Below, in pieces: positions 1-6,676 of a stretch of DNA of 11,439 bases; position 1 is the first letter of the stretch; every line of letters begins with the position of its first letter. A program made the position numbers and the translations under genes. Source of the stretch: Aureococcus anophagefferens (lineage: Eukaryota > Sar > Pelagophyceae > Pelagomonadales > Pelagomonadaceae); the NCBI RefSeq assembly GCF_000186865.1, contig NW_008705607.1, forward strand, positions 1 through 11,439. Direction: 5' to 3'. The notes beneath the pieces are model-generated. The model ran no database searches, was not told the origin of the DNA, and was given only the letters and a program-made list of their open reading frames with translations.

Positions 1-264
1 CGTGCCGTGGCAGTCGAAGAGGAGCAGGAACGTCGAGGCCGCGAGGTCCGCGACGATCAGCAGCGTCATGACGAGCTGCGTCTCGTGCAGCTCCGCGAAC
101 GCGCCGGCGCGCTCGCTCCAGCTCTCCGACGGCGTGGGCTCGTTCGCGCCGTCCTTCGTCGGCGGCGCGGGCGGCGGCGCGTCCTCCGCGGCGTCGTCCT
201 CCTCCTCGCGCTGGTGGCGGCGCCGTATGGCCTGGTACTCGCTGAAGTTGAGCTCGGCGGCCAT
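1..264 (-). CDS. Voltage-gated proton channel Hv1, copy A (partial, N-terminal 88 codons)
   Basis: This is the start of a second proton-channel gene; the rest lies beyond the left edge of the window. Translation from ATG at 264 gives 88 codons nearly identical to the fuller copy at 5408-6115. They hold the acidic, proline-rich cytosolic N-terminus and transmembrane segment S1, with the S1 aspartate (D73, in LIVADLAAS) that corresponds to the proton-selectivity Asp of Hv1 (human D112). Compared with copy B there are three amino-acid changes, all within residues 12-16: copy A reads QAIRRRHQ where copy B reads QSIHRHHQ. No stop or frameshift is seen in the visible part, so the copy may be functional. 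The gene lies 3' of the U2 snRNA gene and a microsatellite on the same strand, as in copy B. Family membership rests on the longer copy. Confidence 0.8.
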   Translation of the reverse strand, partial: MAAELNFSEYQAIRRRHQREEEDDAAEDAPPPAPPTKDGANEPTPSESWSERAGAFAELHETQLVMTLLIVADLAASTFLLLFDCHGT

Positions 265-404
265 GATGATGTTTACGGGCTGCCCATCATCCGTTGGTTT
301 TGGTTGAAACTCGGCCGGGGGTAAAATGGTCGCGGGGGTGGGATGGTTGCGATTTTTTGTTGGGGATTGATGATGTTAATATTATGTTTGTTGTGTATGA
401 TTAT

Positions 405-574
405 ATGTGTGTGTGTGTGGTGTGTGTGGTGTGTTGGTGTGAGTGTGGTGTGTGTGGTGTGTGATTTGTGTGTGTGTGTATTTTGTGTGTGTGTACATGT
501 ATATTTATTGTGTGTGTGTTGTGGTGTGTGTGTTTAAGTTGGTGTGTGTGTGTGTTGGTGTGTGTGTGTGTGTG

Positions 575-606
<32 letters not shown>

Positions 607-641
607 AGAGAGAGAGAAGAGAGAAGAGAGAGGGGGGGGGG
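405..641. repeat. Compound GT/GA microsatellite with G10 tract, copy A
   Basis: The plus strand has interrupted GT repeats from about 405 to 574, GA repeats from about 575 to 631, then ten G (632-641). Read along the transcribed (minus) strand, U2 is followed within about four bases by C10, then a CT tract, then a CA tract. Polypurine/polypyrimidine mirror tracts like this can form H-DNA and the CA/GT part can form Z-DNA; that is general knowledge, not shown here. The open frames across it are low-complexity artefacts. Confidence 0.95.
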
Positions 642-644
642 TCG

Positions 645-825
645 ACGTTGCGCGGCGGTGGTGCAAGACCGCGAACATCTATGGGTGTCGGTCGCAAGCG
701 ACGCGAACTGCCCGAGGCGTAAAAATACATGTGAAAATAATCTCGAGGCATTGCCAAGAGTACCAGTTTTCACACTGATAAGAACAGATACTACACTTGA
801 TCTTAGCCAAAAGGCCGAGAAAGGT
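645..825 (-). ncRNA. U2: U2 spliceosomal snRNA, copy A
   Basis: The minus strand from about 825 begins ACCTTTCTCGGCCTTTTGGC and continues with the highly conserved U2 5' region. Stem-loop I (GGCC-UUUU-GGCU) is followed by the branch-point recognition hexamer GUAGUA (plus-strand 789-794). Stem-loop IIa (CAGU/ACUG) and IIb (CUC..GGC AAU GCC..GAG) come next, then an Sm site AUUUUUA (720-726). After it there is a hairpin GUCG-CUUG-CGAC and a terminal stem-loop IV with loop sequence GGUCUUGCACCACC, resembling the U2B''-binding loop. The outer stem GUU-CGCGG / CCGCG-C-AAC closes near 645. The length is about 181 nt, against 188 nt in human. U2 base-pairs with the intron branch site and with U6 in the spliceosome. 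Both exact ends are inferred by homology and structure. The copy at 6496-6676 is identical. Confidence 0.95.
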
Positions 826-881
826 AAAAGTTGACGCACCTCGCACGTCGCGGAAGTGGGTGCCGTGCAGCGAGCCGGCCC
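826..881 (-). promoter_or_regulatory. Proximal 5' flank of U2 copy A (likely promoter region)
   Basis: These 56 bases immediately upstream of the U2 start are identical to the flank of the other U2 copy (6677-6732), whereas sequence further upstream differs at about 5% of sites. A proximal snRNA promoter element would lie here by position. I do not recognise a plant-type USE or a clear TATA box, so this is a positional call only. Confidence 0.35.
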
Positions 882-1016
882 AAAAAATTAACAAAACAAT
901 CGGCAAATCGACAACCTTTGCGCGGAGTTGTCCGGAGCGCATCGCGTTCGCCGCAGTGCGCCCGTCTTTTCGTCGCCGCGCGTCGTTCGGCGTCTCTAGG
1001 AGCGTCGCTGGGACGC

Positions 1017-2309
1017 TCAGCGGCACTCGCGTCGTCCAAAACGGCCGCCAAGTCGCTGAAATCGGTGATTTATGAGGCGACAATTGCATCGCGACGTGCG
1101 TCCTCTTCCGGGGCTCGGCGCGCGCAGGAATTGGTCCGCGACCGTCGCCACGTCGGGCTGTAAGGCGCGCGAAGCGCCGCGTCCATTTGCGATGGGGCGC
1201 CCTGGGGACGACGCGACGGCCGACGAGCCGCTCGCGCCGCCGCTTCCCCGAGACCGCGCCCGCGCGCCGCGGTGCAGCTTCCGGCGGAACGCGCGGCCAG
1301 GTGCCCTCGAAGGCCTCGCAGCCGTCGAGCAGGTGCTGGAACACAGGGCCGGACACCGAACCCCGCGACGGGCGGGGGCCGCAGCCGCGGGCGGCGCGTT
1401 CGGGTCCGGCGCGACGGCGGGCGGCGCGGCCTGGGTCGGCACAGCCTGGGTCGGCACGGCCTGGGTCGGCGCGCCCCGCGTCTGGTCGACGGCCATGGGG
1501 GCGCCCAGCGCTGTGGGGCTCGGCGTCGCGGCCGGCGCGACGGCTGGCGGCGGCGCGGCCGGCGGCGCCGCGTTCGGCGACGCGAAGATCGGCGGCGCAA
1601 GAGCGGGCGGCACGAGGGGCGACGGCACGAAGGGCGTCGGCGCGAGGTGCGTCGGCGCGAGGCGCGTCGGCATGGCGCGGGGGACCGGGGCCGCGGCGAC
1701 CGGGGCCGCGGGGAACGGGGCGCCGGCCGCGCGCTCGGGCGACGCCGCGCGGCCCTGGGCGACCGTGCCCGGCGAGATGCCGACCGGCGCGGCGTTGAGC
1801 AGCATCGGCGACGCCTCCTCCACGTCCATGGCGTCGGTGAATCGTCCCACAGACGGGGGGGAGTGGCCCGGCGCGTCCGACTCGTTCGGCGACGGCTCGT
1901 CCGGCGACGCGACGCCCATCGGCGCCGCGGCGATGCCCGGCGCGTCGGCGGTCGGCGGCACCTGCTGGGCCCTCTCGGCGGCCGCGGCGGCCCGCGTGGC
2001 CCGCTCCTTCTGCGCCGCGCGCCGCTTCTGCTGTGGATCTATCGTGAGATCGAAGAGCCGCGTCGCGTCCTCCGACGCGTCGAGCTCCTTGATCGCCTTG
2101 AGGCGCGTCGGGTAGGACTGGTCGCAGGAGGAGAGCGCGTAGGACTTGGTGGCGGTGCCGCAGTCCTGCGTCTCGCGGGTAGCACCCGCAGCAGCGGGGA
2201 GCGACGTCCGGCCATGCTCTCCCAGCGAGGCGGTGCAAAAGACTTCAAGCTGGTCGCTGTGGTAATAAATCTGCCCGTTTTGACGCCTCCCAAGTGTCGC
2301 CGTTCGACG
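1017..2309 (-). CDS. Hypothetical Pro/Ala-rich low-complexity protein (start unresolved)
   Basis: One minus-strand frame is open from 2309 to a stop at 1017. Its first third looks like true coding sequence, with G/C-ending codons and mixed composition, for example CGTATKSYALSSCDQSYPTR and then KAIKELDASEDATRLFDLTI. A basic/Ala stretch (PQQKRRAAQKERATRAAAAE) follows, then a long disordered Pro/Ala/Val region with tandem PTQAV units. No ATG occurs before about 1920 in this frame, so either the start lies in a short upstream exon or an intron is missed. Below 1344 the frame enters the segmental duplication, where another frame (FQHLLDGCEAFEG) is the better conserved one, so the true C-terminus is uncertain. 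I do not recognise the family. Confidence 0.4.
   Translation of the reverse strand, partial: RRTATLGRRQNGQIYYHSDQLEVFCTASLGEHGRTSLPAAAGATRETQDCGTATKSYALSSCDQSYPTRLKAIKELDASEDATRLFDLTIDPQQKRRAAQKERATRAAAAAERAQQVPPTADAPGIAAAPMGVASPDEPSPNESDAPGHSPPSVGRFTDAMDVEEASPMLLNAAPVGISPGTVAQGRAASPERAAGAPFPAAPVAAAPVPRAMPTRLAPTHLAPTPFVPSPLVPPALAPPIFASPNAAPPAAPPPAVAPAATPSPTALGAPMAVDQTRGAPTQAVPTQAVPTQAAPPAVAPDPNAPPAAAAPARRGVRCPALCSSTCSTAARPSRAPGRAFRRKLHRGARARSRGSGGASGSSAVASSPGRPIANGRGASRALQPDVATVADQFLRAPSPGRGRTSRCNCRLINHRFQRLGGRFGRRECR
1431..1475. repeat. Three 15-bp tandem repeats (PTQAV units)
   Basis: The unit CTGGGTCGGCACRGC occurs three times in a row, starting at 1431, 1446 and 1461. It encodes PTQAV/PTQAA pentapeptides in the Pro/Ala-rich frame. 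More degenerate 15-bp units encoding LAPT-like pentapeptides occur around 1600-1670. This is a slippage-prone coding repeat. Confidence 0.8.
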
Positions 2310-2387
2310 TCACCGCCTCGGAACTTGACATGCAAGAAGCAAACGCTTACCCGGCGTGCAATTCGGTCTCATGCTGCCTTGTTGACG

Positions 2388-4381
2388 TTAGCTTGCCTTT
2401 TGCGACTCTGTGGCCCCGAGCTTGCTTCGGCAGAACCGTGCGGCATACGCGTGGTCGCGGCCAAACTCGCGCTCTGTGATCGCGAGCGCGCGCTCGAGGA
2501 GTTCGCGCTGCTTTGCTGCGTCCCCGATGTCGCCGTGCGCGGTCCCGAGCGACATCAGCGTGTAGGCAACATTCACGTGGTCGCGGCCGTACTCGCGCTC
2601 GAAGATCGCGAGCGCGCGCTCGAGGAAGTCGCGCTGCTTCGCCGCGTCGCCGCGGGAGTTCGCCACGTACGCGAGGTTCTCCAGCGTCTTGGCCACCTTC
2701 ACGTGGTCGCGGCCGTACTCGCGCTCGTTGATCGCGAGCGCGCGCTCGAGGAGGTCGCGCGCCTTGGTGTTGTCGCCGAGGGCGCCGTACGCGACCCCGA
2801 GGTTCCCCAGCGTGATCGCCACCTTCGCGTGGTCGCGGCCGTACTCGCGCTCCTCGATCGCGAGCGCGCGCTCGAGGAGGTCGCGCTTCTTGGCCTTGTC
2901 ACCGAGGGAGCCGTGCACGTTCCCGAGGTTCTTCAGCGTGATCGCCACCTCCGCGTGGTCGCGGCCGTACTCGCGCTCGAAGATCGCGAGCGCGCGCTCG
3001 AGGACGTCGCGCGACTTGGCGTTGTCGAAGAGGTAGACATACGCGGCCCCGAGGTTTATCAGCGTGTAGGCAACATTCACGTGGTCGCGGCCGTACTCGC
3101 GCTCGAAGATCGCGAGCGCGCGCTCGAGGACGTCGCGCGCCTTGGAGCAGTCGCCGAGGACGCGGTACACGTCCCCGAGGTTCGACAGCGTCCCGGCCAC
3201 ATTCACGTGGTCGCGGCCGAACTCGCGCTCCTGGATCGCGAGCGCGCGCTCGAGGACGTCGCGCGACTTGGCGTAGTCGCCGAGGTTGAAGTACGCGTTC
3301 CCGAGGTCGTGCAGCGTCCCGGCCACCTCCACGTGGTCGGACCCGAACTCGCGCTCCTCGATTTCCAGGACCTTCTCGCGGACGCGCACCGCGCTCGCGT
3401 GCTCCGCGATGGACTCGAGCAGCTCCGCCAACTCCAAGAGCAGCGTCTCGTCCGTCTCGCGGTTGGGACGAGCACGCGGCCCACGAGGTCGTCGACGTTC
3501 TCTGCGTCGTCGACGGGCAGCGCGCAGAGCATATTCAGGCGCCGCTCCACAGCGTCCGCGTTGCCGAGGAAGAACTCGCGGAAGAACTCGTAGGTCACGT
3601 GGCTCTTGTGCATGGGCTCCGACTCCTTGATCGGCGCGTGGTGGATCTGGAGCTCGCAGAGGTGCACGACCTCGCCCGCCTCGCCTTCGACGCGCACCGC
3701 CACGTTCATGAGGATGTCGCGATAGCCGTTGAAGCAGGGCGGGTTGAACCGGTTCTTCGTCCGCACGACGTCGACACGCGGGTCTTTGTCGAGCGCCGCG
3801 TACAACCCCACGATCTCGTCCTCGGTCGCGCACACGACCGAGCCACGCACGACGTCGAAGAGCCACGACGTCGCCGGCGCCGTATTCTTCGCGTACTCGT
3901 TCCGCGCCTTGGCCGCGGCGCGCGCGAGCCCCTTGAGCGGCGCGAGCTTGAGGACCGCGCCGCTCGGGCACGCGGCGGTCATGACTTCGCCATACTTGAG
4001 CAACGCCTTCTCCGCGACCGCGTACAGCTCGTCGAGCGTCTTCGCGGGCGCGCCGTGCAGCGCGCACTGGCGCCGGTCGTCGCCGAGGTCCTCGCCGCGC
4101 CACGGGATGTCGCGCACGGCGCCCGAGAAGTGCTCGTCGTAGATGGCCTCGATCTGCTCGCGGGCGATCTTGAACTGCCTCAGGTTCTTGAACAGCACGG
4201 CCTTGGGGTAGAGGAGGCCGTGCGCCTCGGCGTAGGCCTGGACCTTTGGCCACGCGACGACATCGTCCTCCTTGGCCGCGGCGAAGGCCTGCTGCGCCTC
4301 TTCGCCGTAGAGCACGCCAATCTCGTTCTTGATGTCGACCTCGGCCAGAGGCTGCTGCGCCGTGCTCACGGCGGCGCCCAT
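2388..4381 (-). CDS. RelA/SpoT-like domain plus TPR (kinesin light chain-type) protein, one frame change
   Basis: Translation from ATG at 4381 runs 304 codons to about 3470. The reading frame then changes and continues to the stop at 2388, giving about 660 residues in all. The N-terminus MGAAVS fits an N-myristoylation signal (G2, S6). Residues about 145-270 resemble a RelA/SpoT nucleotidyltransferase domain: FDVVRGSVV (D176), then RTKNRFNPP, NGYRDILMNV (G219-D222) and CELQIHH (E243), corresponding to the DxxGxRI, GYRS and EVQIRT motifs of (p)ppGpp synthetases. Seven full 42-residue TPR units follow, each like GRDHVNVAYTL-NLG-AY-LGD and RDVLERALAIFEREY, as in kinesin light chains, with degenerate ends. 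By family knowledge the first domain could bind or make a nucleotide and the TPRs bind protein, but neither activity is shown. The frame change near 3455-3475 needs one missing base (or a -1 shift) and may be a sequencing error or a real lesion. Confidence 0.8.
2449..3365. repeat. 126-bp tandem coding repeat (TPR array)
   Basis: A GTGGTCGCGGCC-containing block recurs at about 2451, 2577, 2703, 2829, 2955, 3081, 3207 and (diverged) 3333, a strict 126-bp period. Each unit encodes one 42-residue TPR. The DNA of neighbouring units is much more alike than protein function needs, which points to recent unit expansion or unequal exchange. Confidence 0.9.
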
Positions 4382-4563
4382 GTGGCTTTCACGGGGAGCT
4401 GCTCACGCTGCACAGCTCCAGCCCATGCCTGCCGGAATGCGAGATTAATGCAAAACAACACATCGACTCAGCTGCATCGACTATAGAAACTTGATAATCA
4501 TGAGGGTACCGTGCTGAAGTGATGCACTCCCGCGCAGTGCGGTCGTACGCGCCACAGGCCCAT

Positions 4564-4972
4564 TCAGCGACGAGTCGAGCCCGAACCCGCAGGGCCCGCA
4601 ACCCGTCGTCCAGCTGCTCCGCCGACCCCGAACCGCGGAATTTGTAGCCCTGCAGACCCCGGAACCGCGGGAATGGAAGCTCTGCTGGTCAACCCGGGAC
4701 CAGCGGAACTGGCTCCGGCGGCGCCCCGAACTCGACTCGTCGACCCATGCCTGCATCTGGCGACACGTTCCGGAGATAGATACGACTCGACGGCTTTTAA
4801 CGACGCGAAGCGCCAGAGCGCGGCGGACACGAGCTCGCCGAGGAAGAAGTGGTCGCTCCTGGACCTCGTCGACCTCCTCGTCGTCCTCCTCGCTCCCGCT
4901 CTCGAGCTCCGAGTCCGCGGCCTCGGCGATGTCGCGGGCGGCGATGACCTGGGCGGCTCGGGGGTGAGACAT
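4564..4972 (-). CDS. Hypothetical acidic ORF (weak, frame change needed)
   Basis: From ATG at 4972 a frame opens with MSHPRAAQVIAARDIAEAAD and then a strongly acidic run (ESGSEEDDEEVDEVQE). At about 4860 this frame becomes Arg-rich, whereas the neighbouring frame carries DHFFLGELVSAALWRFASLK and then AVESYLSPERV, which looks more like protein. Joining them needs a one-base shift of opposite sign to those in the genes at 2388-4381 and 7489-8012. It may be a decayed gene, an exon of a longer gene, or chance. I do not recognise any domain. The 90 bases between this ORF and the RelA/SpoT-TPR start show nothing clear. Confidence 0.25.
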
Positions 4973-4993
4973 TCCCGGCTACTTCGTGGACGC

Positions 4994-5156
4994 GCGATCA
5001 TCTCTCGAAGCATCCCTGGAACGAACTCGCGCGACCCCCCGTCCGTCGGCCCCGGCAATCATCTCTCGAAGCATGGACGGATTCCCGGGAACGAACTCGC
5101 CGAAACACGAGCGATCATCTCTCCTCGCGCGAAACACCCCGTCCGTCGGCCCCGGC
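4994..5156. repeat. Degenerate direct repeats copied from the Hv1 3' end
   Basis: A 20-bp block ccccgtccgtcggccccggc occurs at 5037-5056 and 5137-5156, exactly 100 bp apart. Blocks related to gatcatctctcgaagcat occur at 4996, 5057 and 5113, and a GGAACGAACTCGC block occurs at about 5019 and 5088. The leftward unit is shorter because of an internal deletion. The 5137-5156 copy encodes the end of the Hv1 coiled-coil tail, so the repeats appear to be decayed tandem copies of that gene's 3' end. Confidence 0.75.
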
Positions 5157-5298
5157 GACGACGAGCGCCTCGTTGAGCGTGTCGATCTCGTCCTTGAACG
5201 CGCGGCACATCTTCTCGAGGCGCGCGCGCGCGTTGTTGCCCTCGGCGACGACGCCCTCGAGGCGCGCGCGTTCGACGTCGCCTGCGCGGGGCGGCGTT
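5115..5298 (-). CDS. Probable terminal coiled-coil segment of Hv1 copy B
   Basis: A different frame from the channel core encodes GDVERARLEGVVAEGNNARA, then RLEKMCRAFKDEIDTLNEAL and a stop at 5115. This has the heptad-like charged pattern expected of the Hv1 C-terminal coiled coil, which makes the animal channel a dimer. A CGCAG acceptor lies just before it (minus strand, near 5301). This suggests a separate exon joined to the core at 5408-6115, but no donor with matching phase is obvious, so the junction is unresolved. The core frame itself ends at a TAG at 5408 after an unconvincing Ser/Ala-rich tail. Confidence 0.45.
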
Positions 5299-5407
5299 CG
5301 CGCGCGGCCGAGGCGCGACGGTCGGGGTGGCAAGCGACGGACGGCCGCGAGACGGCGGAGCGCGTGCGGCTGGCGGCGCTGCTCGCGTCGCTGCGGCGGC
5401 TGCGCGG

Positions 5408-6115
5408 CTACGGCGACGCGGCGCCGGACGAGGCGGCGCGGGCGCCGGACGAGACGGGCCGGCTCGCGGCGGCGTTCCCGCTCGACGACTCGCGAAAAAC
5501 GGGCGCCGGCGCCGCGCTTCTCAGGGCCCGCTCCTGCTCCTGGATCATCGCCGCCTCCGCCTCCTCGGTCTTCGCGCGCTCCGCGGAGTTGAGCGTCTCG
5601 TGGAGCCGCGACAGGCGCCAGAGCCGGAGGAAGCCCAGCAGGCGCACCTCCTTGTCGCCGTCGAGCATGATCTCCGCGCGGAGGCAGAGCGCGGCGACGA
5701 CGACGTCGATGGCGTAGCCCGGGTGCAGGAAGAAGCGCTCCTGGAAGGCGACGACGAGCGCGCAGAGCTCGAAGAAGAAGAGGAACGTCGTGAAGCCCGT
5801 GAACGACTCGAGGAGCTTCGCGGCGCCCGCGGGCAGCCGCGCGGCGATGGCCGTGCCGTGGCAGTCGAAGAGGAGCAGGAACGTCGAGGCCGCGAGGTCC
5901 GCGACGATCAGCAGCGTCATGACGAGCTGCGTCTCGTGCAGCTCCGCGAACGCGCCGGCGCGCTCGCTCCAGCTCTCCGACGGCGTGGGCTCGTTCGCGC
6001 CGTCCTTCGTCGGCGGCGCGGGCGGCGGCGCGTCCTCCGCGGCGTCGTCCTCCTCCTCGCGCTGGTGGTGGCGATGTATGGACTGGTACTCGCTGAAGTT
6101 GAGCTCGGCGGCCAT
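5408..6115 (-). CDS. Voltage-gated proton channel Hv1, copy B
   Basis: The protein from ATG at 6115 is a voltage-sensor domain without a pore. Residues 1-55 are an acidic, Pro-rich cytosolic N-terminus. S1 (about 62-84) has D73 at the proton-selectivity position. S2 (about 107-126) has E116 in FFFELCALVV. S3 (about 132-150) has D137 in YAIDVVVAAL. S4 carries the family signature RxWRxxR as R164-L-W-R167-L-S-R170. The start of a coiled coil (ERAKTEEAEAAMIQEQERAL) follows. Hv1 channels export protons across the plasma membrane on depolarisation; in marine algae they serve pH control. Unlike human Hv1, where S4 continues R-I-I-N214, here R170 is followed by L-H-E173. The frame runs to TAG at 5408, but the last 40 residues look non-native, and the real C-terminus is probably the coiled coil at 5115-5298. 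The N-terminal third lies in the segmental duplication. Confidence 0.85.
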   Translation of the reverse strand: MAAELNFSEYQSIHRHHQREEEDDAAEDAPPPAPPTKDGANEPTPSESWSERAGAFAELHETQLVMTLLIVADLAASTFLLLFDCHGTAIAARLPAGAAKLLESFTGFTTFLFFFELCALVVAFQERFFLHPGYAIDVVVAALCLRAEIMLDGDKEVRLLGFLRLWRLSRLHETLNSAERAKTEEAEAAMIQEQERALRSAAPAPVFRESSSGNAAASRPVSSGARAASSGAASP

Positions 6116-6255
6116 GATGATGTTTACGGGCTGCCCATCATCCGTTGGTTTTGGTTGAAACTCGGCCGGGGGTAAGATGGTCGCGGGGGTGGGATGGTTG
6201 CGATTTTTTGTTGGGGATTGATGATGTTAATATTATGTTTGTTGTGTATGATTAT

Positions 6256-6425
6256 ATGTGTGTGTGTGTGGTGTGTGTGGTGTGTTGGTGTGAGTGTGGT
6301 GTGTGTGGTGTGTGATTTGTGTGTGTGTGTATTTTGTGTGTGTGTACATGTATATTTATTGTGTGTGTGTTGTGGTGTGTGTGTTTAAGTTGGTGTGTGT
6401 GTGTGTTGGTGTGTGTGTGTGTGTG

Positions 6426-6457
<32 letters not shown>

Positions 6458-6492
6458 AGAGAGAGAGAAGAGAGAAGAGAGAGGGGGGGGGG
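6256..6492. repeat. Compound GT/GA microsatellite with G10 tract, copy B
   Basis: It is the same length and sequence as 405-641, including the ten-G run and all interruptions of the GT and GA tracts. On the minus strand it separates the U2 3' end from the Hv1 start codon by about 380 bp. Equal length in two copies is unusual for such a slippage-prone tract. Confidence 0.95.
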
Positions 6493-6495
6493 TCG

Positions 6496-6676
6496 ACGTT
6501 GCGCGGCGGTGGTGCAAGACCGCGAACATCTATGGGTGTCGGTCGCAAGCGACGCGAACTGCCCGAGGCGTAAAAATACATGTGAAAATAATCTCGAGGC
6601 ATTGCCAAGAGTACCAGTTTTCACACTGATAAGAACAGATACTACACTTGATCTTAGCCAAAAGGCCGAGAAAGGT
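6496..6676 (-). ncRNA. U2: U2 spliceosomal snRNA, copy B
   Basis: It is identical to the copy at 645-825. The branch-point recognition GUAGUA lies at 6640-6645 and the Sm site AUUUUUA at 6571-6577 on the plus-strand scale. All stem-loops described for copy A are intact, so neither copy looks like a pseudogene. The first 56 bp upstream are also identical. Confidence 0.95.

Larger units (their letters stand above)
1..1344. repeat. Segmental duplication, copy A (extends past left edge)
   Basis: Bases 1-1344 match 5852-7186. The offset is exactly 5851 bp from base 1 past U2 and falls to 5842 at the right end because of small indels. The unit carries, on the minus strand, a U2 upstream region, U2 snRNA, a CT/CA microsatellite and the 5' end of an Hv1 gene. 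Similarity stops abruptly after 1344 (7186 in copy B), where the Pro/Ala-rich ORF of copy A is replaced by unrelated DNA in copy B. The left end is outside the window, so the full unit length is unknown. Confidence 0.97.

Noticed and set aside
343..839. Several open frames across the microsatellites (6194-6735 in the other copy)
   Set aside because: They are Cys/Val, Arg/Glu, His/Thr or Ser/Leu dipeptide runs created by GT and GA repeats and overlap U2.
679..2238. A 519-codon minus-strand frame across the U2 gene
   Set aside because: It runs straight through the U2 snRNA and has Arg/Ala/Gly-rich shadow composition upstream; the neighbouring frame has better codon use.
2449..3365. CRISPR-like regular spacing
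   Set aside because: The 126-bp period is a coding TPR array in a eukaryotic gene, with no unique spacers.
1272..3593. A 773-codon open frame on the plus strand
   Set aside because: It is Arg/Gly-rich and lies antisense to the Pro/Ala-rich ORF and the TPR array; its regular repeats simply mirror the 126-bp TPR units.
5327..6175. A 282-codon plus-strand frame opposite Hv1
   Set aside because: It is antisense to a channel whose transmembrane segments and key residues are clear on the minus strand.
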